Assembly: GCA_021799945.1 (NCBI GenBank)
Contig: JAJYZK010000018.1
Span: forward strand, 1 to 16,390
DNA length: 16,390 nucleotides
Reading direction: 5' to 3'
Source of the DNA: Acidobacteriota bacterium
Lineage (GTDB): Bacteria > Acidobacteriota > Terriglobia > Terriglobales > Acidobacteriaceae
Below the pieces are notes generated by a model. That model saw only the letters and a list, made by a program, of their open reading frames with translations, made no database searches and was not told the origin of the DNA. Below are positions 1 to 5,693 of the stretch, in pieces. Position numbers and translations under genes: made by a program. Position 1 is the first letter of the stretch. Each line of letters starts with the position of its first letter.

Positions 1-321
1 AAAAAGGTGTCGGGAAGCGTCTGGATCGACGAACACGATCGCGAGGTCTCCCGCATGGACGCAACCCTGGACAGCAACTACCACATCGGATTCGGCCTGC
101 TGGCCAATGTCGCCAAGGGAAGCACCTTTGTCTTCAGCCAAAGGCTCATCCACGGCGAAGCCTGGCTGCCGACCGCGATCGAGATTCATCTTCAGGGCAA
201 GGCCTTGCTTCTGGTGGGCCTGCGCGTGGACATCGGGATCCAATTCGACGACTATCGCAAATTTGAGGCGCAGGCGACGCAGGAGCCGGGAGCGACGGTC
301 ACGACTTCCCCGAATCCATAG
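1..321 (+). CDS. LolA-like outer-membrane lipoprotein-sorting type protein, 3' end only
   Basis: The frame is open from the first base and ends at TAG 319-321, so about the last 106 residues are seen and the true start lies outside the window. The visible part opens with SGSVWIDEHDREVSRMDA. It continues through a beta-rich pattern including the segments GFGLLANVAKGSTFVFSQR, EAWLPTAIEIHLQG and DYRKFEAQ. These alternating strands resemble the C-terminal half of LolA/LolB-fold proteins that bind lipid or lipoprotein in the periplasm, a type common in Acidobacteriota. The short tail is Thr/Pro rich. The next gene converges on it from the other strand. The family assignment rests on recalled sequence style only; no cofactor or catalytic residue can be pointed to. 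The GTG at position 7 is very unlikely to be the start. Confidence 0.7.
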   Translation, partial: KKVSGSVWIDEHDREVSRMDATLDSNYHIGFGLLANVAKGSTFVFSQRLIHGEAWLPTAIEIHLQGKALLLVGLRVDIGIQFDDYRKFEAQATQEPGATVTTSPNP

Positions 322-443
322 CGGACATCTCGGAGCAGGCTGCGACAACCGGCCATGGGAATCCCGGGCTCCTGTCTTGCTGGAATTCGACTGTGGATTT
401 CGATGCGGGAATGTGCGGGAATGCCCGGGTTCCCTGGAATTCG

Positions 444-465
444 AGAGGTTGTTCTAGGAACCTCT
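444..465. terminator. Hairpin between convergent genes, possible bidirectional terminator
   Basis: AGAGGTT at 444-450 and AACCTCT at 459-465 form a perfect 7-bp stem around an 8-base loop. It lies between the stop of the LolA-like gene (321, plus) and the stop of the TPR gene (485, minus), where a shared terminator would be expected. There is no T-run on either side, so it is at best an atypical intrinsic terminator. An 11-bp direct repeat CTGGAATTCGA occurs nearby at 380-390 and 434-444. Confidence 0.3.
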
Positions 466-484
466 GGATTCTCCCCGGCGTCGG

Positions 485-1186
485 CTACTTTTGCTGGAGC
501 TTTTGCGCCGCAATTTCGGCGGCGGCCGACTTGCCGCTTTTCAACTGCGCATAGATCCGGTTGGCCTCGGCCGGATTGACGGATTCATAGAGCGCGGCCA
601 GTTCAAGCTGGGCTTCATCCGCCGGAACCGCGGAGGTGGGTTTGGCGATGAGCCGATTGTAAAGCTCGATCGCCTGGCCGGTGCGGCCGGTTTGCCGGTA
701 AAGGCCGGCGAGCGCCAGCCTGGCCAGCGAAGCGAGAGCGGAATCTCCAGAGGAGACCACCTGCTCCAGATCGCTCTCCGCCTGCCCGTTTTCTCCCATG
801 TCGATGGCGCTCAGACCGGCAAAATAAAGCGCCGTCTTGCCGGGAGACAGCATGGAGTAGCGGTGGGCCACGGCCAGAAACATGGGATTGGCGGCCTTGG
901 CGCGATCGGAGACGCTGGCAAAGATCCGTTCGCCCGGCGCGGGCGGCTGGCCGGGTTGTGCGAGCGTCGCCGTGTAGGTGTCCAAGGCTTCGCCCAACCC
1001 GAGATTCGCGGCGGTGGCGCGCTGACTGTAAACGGCCAGCCCCAGCGTGAGAACCGCAATCGCGGCCAAGGCCGCCGAGCCGATTCGGATCACCCTGGAG
1101 CGGTTTTCCTGAAGCCAGTCAAACCCGGTCTGGGTAACCTGAACCAGGTTGTCCTGTTTGAGCGCGTGCCGGGTCTGGGTATCCAC
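485..1186 (-). CDS. TPR-containing inner-membrane protein, YfgM-like
   Basis: 233 residues. The N-terminus is hydrophilic (MDTQTRHALKQDN). One hydrophobic helix follows at about residues 34-53, and the rest is helical and alanine-rich. The helices carry TPR signatures, for example LYFAGLSAIDMGENGQAESD, LASLARLALAGLYRQTGRTG and AIELYNRL, and the end reads AEANRIYAQLKSG. This is the layout of YfgM/TPR_21 proteins: a single-pass membrane protein with a periplasmic TPR domain that works with envelope chaperones or the BAM machinery. The start is GTG at 1184-1186 with AAGGA about 7 bases upstream on the minus strand. It lies downstream of the DksA-like gene, about 190 bp away on the same strand. 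The TPR and membrane calls are firm; the specific YfgM role is inferred. Confidence 0.8.
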   Translation of the reverse strand: MDTQTRHALKQDNLVQVTQTGFDWLQENRSRVIRIGSAALAAIAVLTLGLAVYSQRATAANLGLGEALDTYTATLAQPGQPPAPGERIFASVSDRAKAANPMFLAVAHRYSMLSPGKTALYFAGLSAIDMGENGQAESDLEQVVSSGDSALASLARLALAGLYRQTGRTGQAIELYNRLIAKPTSAVPADEAQLELAALYESVNPAEANRIYAQLKSGKSAAAEIAAQKLQQK

Positions 1187-1378
1187 GTAGATCCTTCAAC
1201 TGCCTTCCACCGCCGGGGCCGGAGCGACTCCGGGCGGCGGGCCGACGCGGCACCACCGTCCGCTTGAGCAAGTTGAGTCTAGCAGCGTGAAAGAACGCGG
1301 GTCAAACCGGGTTGGCCTGGGAAAATCGCCGCCAAGGCTACAGGTCCTGCGGGATTCCGGAGGGCCGCGCCTGCGCGC

Positions 1379-1759
1379 TTACGCGGCGCGCGTCGTGTCC
1401 TCCAGTTCGCCTCTTTCGATTTTTTCTCGGCATTCGATGCAATAGGGAGTCCAAGGCAGCGCTTCCAGCCTCTTGATTCCGATGGTTTCTCCGCAATGCA
1501 CGCAGGCGCCATAGGTACCCTCGTGCAGGCGCTCCAGAGCGAGCCGAACCAGAGACAGTTGTTCATGGCCGCTCGTTCCCTGACTGAAGAGCAACTCCTT
1601 CTGATAAGACTGCACCGCTTGATCGGCGGCGTCGGGGGCATCGTCGAGGGTCACCTCTCGTCCTTGCGCCACGGCGGCCACCATCGACCGCTCGAGTTGT
1701 TGCTGGTGCAGGCGAAGACTTTCGGCCAATCGGCGGATTTCTCTAGGGCTGTGAACCAC
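1379..1759 (-). CDS. DksA/TraR-family zinc-finger transcription regulator
   Basis: 126 residues from the chosen GTG. A helical N-terminal coiled coil (about 4-75) carries DAADQA at 43-48, which matches the DxxDxA motif at the tip of the DksA coiled coil. A C4 zinc finger follows, with Cys86, Cys89, Cys107 and Cys110 (CVHCG and YCIEC). DksA-type proteins bind in the RNA polymerase secondary channel and, often with ppGpp, reset rRNA and biosynthetic promoters; the intact acidic motif suggests an active one. I chose the GTG at 1757-1759 because GAGGAGAG stands 8 bases upstream. The frame stays open to an ATG at 1831 and a TTG at 1843, but those add an N-terminus unlike the family. All three starts end at the same TAA. 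Confidence 0.88.
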   Translation of the reverse strand: MVHSPREIRRLAESLRLHQQQLERSMVAAVAQGREVTLDDAPDAADQAVQSYQKELLFSQGTSGHEQLSLVRLALERLHEGTYGACVHCGETIGIKRLEALPWTPYCIECREKIERGELEDTTRAA

Positions 1760-1818
1760 TTTGCATTCTCTCCTCGGTGCGAGATCGGGCTCCGGAGCGC
1801 AATCTCCGGCAGGAACCC

Positions 1819-1900
1819 TTGCTGCATACATTGGACGCAGCAAAGCGCTCGATATTTAATTTCTTTTTACGATTTCTAAAATTTCCCTTCCTCTCCGGCG
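1819..1900. promoter_or_regulatory. AT-rich divergent promoter region with an inverted repeat
   Basis: This AT-rich island lies in otherwise GC-rich DNA between the DksA-like gene (minus) and the gene at 1952 (plus). On the plus strand TTGGAC (1831-1836) is followed 18 bases later by TTTAAT (1855-1860), a weak -35 with a good -10. The stretch 1853-1890 is mostly A/T and could equally hold a minus-strand promoter. TTGCTGC (1819-1825) and GCAGCAA (1837-1843) form a 7-bp inverted repeat in the DksA-like leader. Assignment is by position and composition only. Confidence 0.4.
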
Positions 1901-1951
1901 ACCGGCTCCTAACGGACGCCGCAAGCGCGGAAATAGGCTAGGCTAGTAGGT

Positions 1952-2335
1952 ATGTACGAAGACTTCCACGTGACGGATCCCTGGACCGGCGAGGAGTTGC
2001 ATTGCCGCTGGACAGCCAACATCGTCGCCATCGCCACCCGCCATGCGGATGCCGTGGACATTCGCTTCGAGGTGAACGGCCATCCGGTTTGGATCGCGAT
2101 GCCATCCCGGGCCTGGGTGGAGGAGAAGCGGCGCAGCGGACACGTCATTACAGACCGGCTGGCCGCCCAGGCCGCGGGACGATACCTGAAGCTGGCGGTG
2201 GAGAGCGGGTACGACAATGGCCGGGAGATGTACGCCATGAGCGTGGAGGAAGTGCTGGAACAGACCGACGCGGTCATGCGGGAGGCGCGCCACTCCACGC
2301 TGCTGCCGGAACTCCCGGCGATGCCCGGGAGTTGA
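1952..2335 (+). CDS. Conserved-looking small protein of unknown function
   Basis: 127 residues starting MYEDFHVTDPWTGEELHCRW and ending LPELPAMPGS. I do not recognise the family. The first half looks like short beta strands (ANIVAIATRHADAVDIRFE, then GHPVWIAMPS). The second half is helical and charged (WVEEKRRSGHVITDRLAAQ, MSVEEVLEQTDAVMREAR). There is no signal peptide or membrane segment, so it is probably cytoplasmic. It stands alone on the plus strand, between the divergent DksA-like gene and the convergent end of apt. The coding signal is good: GC-rich third positions and a plausible ATG. TAGG, a weak ribosome site, lies just before the ATG. Function unknown. Confidence 0.7.
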   Translation: MYEDFHVTDPWTGEELHCRWTANIVAIATRHADAVDIRFEVNGHPVWIAMPSRAWVEEKRRSGHVITDRLAAQAAGRYLKLAVESGYDNGREMYAMSVEEVLEQTDAVMREARHSTLLPELPAMPGS

Positions 2336-2390
2336 TGCCCGGCCGCCCGTTCCGGTCTCGGGAAGCGGCCTTGCAGGCCCCGTCTCCCCG

Positions 2391-2936
2391 CTATTCGCTG
2401 AAGTGCAGAAGGCTGAAGACGTCGTAATTCCTGAATCGCTCCCGTCCGTTCAGGAAATCGAGCTCCACCGCAAAGGCCAGGCCGGCAATCCTTCCTCCAA
2501 GCTGCCGCACCAGCTCCACGGTCGCCGCCATGGTTCCTCCGGTCGCCAGCAGGTCATCGACGAGGACCACGCTCTGCCCCGGCTCGATCGCATCCAGATG
2601 GATTTCCAGTGAGTCCGTGCCGTACTCCAGGTCGTACTCCACGCGCGCCGTGGGGGCGGGTAGCTTCCTGGGCTTGCGCACCGGCACGAAGCCGGCATTC
2701 AGCCGGTAAGCCAGCGCCGGCCCGAAAATGAATCCACGCGCTTCGATGCCCAACACCAGATCGACCTCCCGCACCCCGATATAGTGCGCCGCCAGAGCGT
2801 CGATCAGGGTCGCGAAGCCGCCCTTATCCTTGAGCAGCGTCGTGATGTCGTAAAACAGAATCCCCTTTTTCGGGAAATCCGGCACCGTCCGAATCAAAGA
2901 CTTCAGCGGCTCGCAATCGAGGTCCTTGGCCGTCAT
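2391..2936 (-). CDS. apt: Adenine phosphoribosyltransferase
   Basis: 181 residues, the usual length for Apt, which makes AMP from adenine and PRPP in purine salvage. Family landmarks are all present: IRTVPDFPKKGILFYDITTL near residues 15-34, GIEARGFIFGPALA at 63-76, RKPRKLP at 87-93, and the PRPP-binding loop VVLVDDLLATGGT at 123-135. The frame is open to a GTG at 3011, but that extension overlaps acyP and is unlike the family, so I take the ATG at 2934-2936. This start lies 7 bp after the acyP stop, so the two are very probably co-transcribed, with the ribosome site inside the end of acyP. Confidence 0.95.
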   Translation of the reverse strand: MTAKDLDCEPLKSLIRTVPDFPKKGILFYDITTLLKDKGGFATLIDALAAHYIGVREVDLVLGIEARGFIFGPALAYRLNAGFVPVRKPRKLPAPTARVEYDLEYGTDSLEIHLDAIEPGQSVVLVDDLLATGGTMAATVELVRQLGGRIAGLAFAVELDFLNGRERFRNYDVFSLLHFSE

Positions 2937-2943
2937 TGGGAAC

Positions 2944-3225
2944 TCACCATGCTCCTTCAATCCGGAATGTATCCAGCTTCCCGCCCTCTGTCTCGTCGAG
3001 ATCCTGCTCAAGAATGGCGTCCACGCGGCTGCCGCGGGAGCCTTGTTCGAGCAGCCCGCGCAATCCGGTCAACTCCTCCGGCCCTCCGGAGGCCAGCACC
3101 TCGACGTGGCCGTCGTCGGTGTTGCGCACCCATCCCTTGATTCCGAGTCCACCGGCGGAGCGGAGCACATGCCAGCGGAAGCCAACCCCCTGAACGCGGC
3201 CCTTCACAAGGTAATAGCGCACCAT
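2944..3225 (-). CDS. acyP: Acylphosphatase
   Basis: 93 residues, standard acylphosphatase size; these small cytosolic enzymes hydrolyse acyl phosphates such as carbamoyl and 1,3-bisphosphoglyceryl phosphate. The first signature GRVQGVGFRWHV (9-20) contains the phosphate-binding loop and catalytic Arg17. The second signature GWVRNTDDGHVEV (31-43) contains catalytic Asn35. The ATG at 3223-3225 is chosen because it gives the canonical MVRYYLVKGRVQ start; the frame is open further upstream to 3426 but would run into efp. The ribosome site is weak. It sits between efp (about 115 bp upstream) and apt (7 bp downstream). Confidence 0.95.
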   Translation of the reverse strand: MVRYYLVKGRVQGVGFRWHVLRSAGGLGIKGWVRNTDDGHVEVLASGGPEELTGLRGLLEQGSRGSRVDAILEQDLDETEGGKLDTFRIEGAW

Positions 3226-3320
3226 GGTGAGCACAGTTTCGCACAGATAGATCCGGAAGGCGATTCGGGCGCGCAGCGGCGGCGCATGCCCGCGTCCGGG
3301 CAAGGCGCCTGCGCGGCGCG

Positions 3321-3334
3321 CTCCCCGCGGGGAG
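3321..3334 (-). terminator. GC palindrome just after the efp stop codon
   Basis: CTCCCCGCGGGGAG is a perfect 14-bp palindrome starting 6 bases past the efp TGA (3341-3343) on the minus strand, in the 115-bp gap before acyP. As RNA it would give a short, strong GC hairpin. No T-run follows, so it may be a processing or partial-termination site rather than a full intrinsic terminator. Confidence 0.3.
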
Positions 3335-3340
3335 ACGGTA

Positions 3341-3901
3341 TCACGCTCGCGACAGATATGCGCCTTCCGCCGTGTCCACACGGATCGTCTCTCCTTCATT
3401 GATGAAGGCGGGCACCTGCACCACAAGTCCGGTCTCGAGTTTTGCCGGCTTGGTGACCGAAGAGGCGGTGGCCGACCTCAGTCCCGGCTCCGTCTCCACT
3501 ACCTTCATCTCCACCGTCTGGGGCAGCTCAATGCCGACCGCCACGCCGTCGAAAAAAGAGACTTTGATCTGCAGATTCGGGGTCAGATACTCCACCGCGT
3601 CCCCCAGCGTGGAGCTCTTCAGGTTGGTCTGCTCGTAATTCTCCGTGTTCATGAAGTAAAAGTCGTCGCCATCGGCATAGAGAAAATCCATCGGCACCTC
3701 GTCCACCACCACGCGATCGATGGGGTCAGGGGAGCGGAAGCGGTGTTCGAACATGGCCCCTGTGCGCAGGTTCCGAAGTTTGGCCTGGATAAAGGCCCGC
3801 AGGTTTCCCGGGGTGCGGTGCTCCACGCTGAAGACTGCGTGTAGTTCGCCATTATGTTTGATGATCATGCCCGGGCGCATCTGTGTGGCGGGAATCGCCA
3901 T
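3341..3901 (-). CDS. efp: Translation elongation factor P
   Basis: 186 residues, the normal EF-P length. EF-P binds between the ribosomal P and E sites and rescues ribosomes stalled on proline runs. The N-terminal KOW-like domain starts MAIPATQMRPGMIIKHNGEL. The middle OB domain includes FEHRFRSPD and DFYFMNTENYEQ. The C-terminal OB domain ends with ETGLVVQVPAFINEGETIRV. In the tip loop HRTPGNLRAF the residue after PG is Asn33. In the E. coli protein the same position is the Lys that EpmA modifies, and in Pseudomonas it is an Arg modified by EarP. This EF-P is therefore unlikely to be a substrate for either. GGAG lies about 10 bases before the ATG. The nearby FecR-like protein has long proline runs, a plausible client. 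Confidence 0.96.
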   Translation of the reverse strand: MAIPATQMRPGMIIKHNGELHAVFSVEHRTPGNLRAFIQAKLRNLRTGAMFEHRFRSPDPIDRVVVDEVPMDFLYADGDDFYFMNTENYEQTNLKSSTLGDAVEYLTPNLQIKVSFFDGVAVGIELPQTVEMKVVETEPGLRSATASSVTKPAKLETGLVVQVPAFINEGETIRVDTAEGAYLSRA

Positions 3902-3953
3902 AGTAGGGAATGCTCCTTCATGCAGCTTCTCTGTAGCTTCTTGGTCTAGCCGG

Positions 3954-3980
3954 CTCCGGCTGCGGGCGCCGCAGCCGGAG
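3954..3980. terminator. Perfect 12-bp GC hairpin between the FecR-like gene and efp
   Basis: CTCCGGCTGCGG (3954-3965) and CCGCAGCCGGAG (3969-3980) are exact reverse complements around a GCG loop. The hairpin lies in the 184-bp gap downstream of the FecR-like gene (stop at 4086) and about 50 bp before the efp ATG, all on the minus strand. No U-run follows, so it could be a terminator-like or mRNA-protecting structure separating the trp part of the cluster from efp. Confidence 0.45.
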
Positions 3981-4003
3981 GGTGAACTCGGGCGGCTTCC
4001 TGC

Positions 4004-4027
4004 CTCGCTTCAGGACTCGCTTCAGGA
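4004..4027. repeat. 12-bp tandem duplication
   Basis: CTCGCTTCAGGA occurs twice head to tail (4004-4015 and 4016-4027) in the non-coding gap after the FecR-like gene. It looks like a small slippage duplication; no function is evident. Confidence 0.6.
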
Positions 4028-4085
4028 CTTGATTGTATCGCGGACCCGCTCCCGCCACCCTTTCGCCCACGCCCGCCCCGGCCCC

Positions 4086-5066
4086 TTACCTGCCGAAGAG
4101 ATGCGCAAAAAAATGGCCGATGCGATGAAAAAATCCGGGCTGGCCGCGCTTCGGAGGCGCCGCCGCCGTTTTGGCCTCGGGCGCCGGCGTGGAGGCGGCC
4201 GATCCGTTGGCGCCGGCCGGGGCGGACCCCGCCGCGCCCGTCGAGGGGGGCGCCGCCTGGCCGTTGTAGGTTAAAGGAACGGTGACCTCCGCATGGGCCT
4301 CGCCGGGCGGCACAACGGGCTGCTTCGGCGGCGGAGGCGGAGAGGCCAGGCCCTCGCTTTCGGCCAGAGGGCAGGCCGTATCCGCCGGAGTGGAGGAGGG
4401 TCCGCCGGCAGGCGTCTTGCCACCGCCGGCTGCGGCCTGCGCCGGCTGCGGCTTGGGGCAGCCGCAGGGCTCCGGCTCGCGGTCCACCACCTGGCGGAGG
4501 CTGCCATGCTCGAAGGTCACCCGCTGGTCGGGCTCGACCCGGTACGCTCCACCGTCGAGCTGGCTGCTCACGGTCACATAGGGCGCCTCCGCGCCCCGAT
4601 TGTGGATGCAGGTATCCCCGGCCGTGTTCACGCGAATGCTCAGGTTCGCCTGTCCCGGCCCGGAGATAAGAATGCGCAAATCCGGAGTCAGCAAAACGTC
4701 GGCGTACTTGCCCACCGCGTAGCTCGCCTCCAAAGCTCCGCGGTCCAGAGCCATCAGCAGGGAACGACTGCCGGGGTCGGAGGGGATGGAGTTCTGCGCC
4801 AGGTGAACGCTGGTGGTGGCGCAAAGGCGCAGCTCCCCGCCCCGAACCAGCGCGATCTTCACCTCCTGCCCGCCCGCGGTTACCGTGCTTCCGTTGCATA
4901 GCAGCGTTTGACCGTGATCGATCTGCGCGGGACCGGAGATTTTCAGTTCGGAGGCCGCGGTGCTGCCGATGCACTGCCCCTGCGGCGGTTCGACCGCGCC
5001 GCAGGGGTGCGCGGTCAGCAGCAGGCAGCAGGCGGCGCCGCCCACATAAGCCGCCGCGGATTTCAT
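4086..5066 (-). CDS. Secreted FecR-like domain protein with Pro/Ala-rich tail
   Basis: 326 residues. A signal peptide is clear (MKSAAAYVGGAACCLLLTAHPCGA, shown here only as far as its cleavage region near residue 24). The domain at about 30-200 has the FecR-like beta pattern seen in Acidobacteriota: VKIALVRGGELRLCATTSVH, LLMALDRGALEASYAVGKYA, then DVLLTPDLRILISGPGQANL. From about 205 it becomes disordered and rich in Pro, Ala and Gly (for example SPPPPPKQPVVPPGE). It ends in a basic aromatic tail, FFHRIGHFFAHLFGR. The ATG at 5064-5066 overlaps the trpG stop as ATGA, so translation is probably coupled. There is no FecI-type sigma factor or FecA receptor nearby, so a structural or envelope role is as likely as signalling. 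The long overlapping frames in this stretch are GC-rich shadows. Confidence 0.82.
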   Translation of the reverse strand: MKSAAAYVGGAACCLLLTAHPCGAVEPPQGQCIGSTAASELKISGPAQIDHGQTLLCNGSTVTAGGQEVKIALVRGGELRLCATTSVHLAQNSIPSDPGSRSLLMALDRGALEASYAVGKYADVLLTPDLRILISGPGQANLSIRVNTAGDTCIHNRGAEAPYVTVSSQLDGGAYRVEPDQRVTFEHGSLRQVVDREPEPCGCPKPQPAQAAAGGGKTPAGGPSSTPADTACPLAESEGLASPPPPPKQPVVPPGEAHAEVTVPLTYNGQAAPPSTGAAGSAPAGANGSAASTPAPEAKTAAAPPKRGQPGFFHRIGHFFAHLFGR

Positions 5067-5638
5067 AGCGCCAGGAAATTCCGAATCAGCGACTTGCCCT
5101 CCGCGGTGAGGACGCTCTCGGGATGGAATTGCACGCCCTCGATCGGATAATCGCGATGACGCAGTCCCATGATGGTTCGCCTTCCCGGCCCGTCGTCCGC
5201 GCGCGCGGTCACCTCCAGCTCCTCCGGCAATCCCTCCTCGGAAACGATGAGCGAGTGGTAGCGGGTGCAGGTCATCGGGCTGGGCAGGCCGGCAAAGACT
5301 CCCTTGCCGTCGTGCTCCACCGGACTGGTCTTTCCATGCATGAGCCGGGGAGCGCGCACCACCCGGCCTCCGAAGGCCGCGCCGATGGCCTGGTGGCCCA
5401 GGCACACGCCGAGGATCGGAGTCTTGCCTGCGAAATGGCGGATCAGCGGGATACTGATGCCGGCCTCCTGCGGCGTGCAGGGGCCGGGAGACAGCAGAAT
5501 ATGGCTGGGCCGCAGCGCCTCCACTTCAGAAGGCGTGATCTCGTCGTTCCGCCGCACGGTCATCTCCGCCCCCAACTCTCCCATGTACTGCACGAGGTTG
5601 TAGGTAAAGGAGTCGTAGTTGTCGAGAACAAAGACCAT
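5063..5638 (-). CDS. trpG: Anthranilate synthase component II (glutamine amidotransferase)
   Basis: 191 residues. TrpG/PabA proteins hydrolyse glutamine and pass ammonia to TrpE (anthranilate) or PabB (aminodeoxychorismate). The start VFVLDNYDSFTYNLVQYMGE is classic. The nucleophile elbow GVCLGHQAIG places catalytic Cys79, and VQFHPES gives His172 and Glu174. The HGKTSPVEH segment near 101-109 is also typical. The ATG at 5636-5638 fits the family best; the frame extends to a GTG at 5692 that would directly follow the trpE stop. The gap to trpE is 55 bp and the stop overlaps the next gene as ATGA. With trpE directly upstream, tryptophan synthesis is the likely main role, though it may be shared with folate synthesis because no pabA is in view. 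Confidence 0.94.
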   Translation of the reverse strand: MVFVLDNYDSFTYNLVQYMGELGAEMTVRRNDEITPSEVEALRPSHILLSPGPCTPQEAGISIPLIRHFAGKTPILGVCLGHQAIGAAFGGRVVRAPRLMHGKTSPVEHDGKGVFAGLPSPMTCTRYHSLIVSEEGLPEELEVTARADDGPGRRTIMGLRHRDYPIEGVQFHPESVLTAEGKSLIRNFLAL

Positions 5639-5693
5639 GGCGGCTCTTGTCAAAGTGTATCGCGGAGGCGCCGGCGATTCGCCGCGGTTCACC

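Noticed and set aside
491..1267. Plus-strand frame of 258 codons
   Set aside because: Antisense to the TPR membrane gene, very rich in Gly and Arg; the minus-strand frame has clear TPRs and a membrane helix.
3946..4974. Long minus-strand frame of 342 codons
   Set aside because: It overlaps the FecR-like gene in another frame. It is Arg/Gly-rich with no fold, signal or family, as expected of a shadow of a GC-rich Pro/Ala-coding gene.
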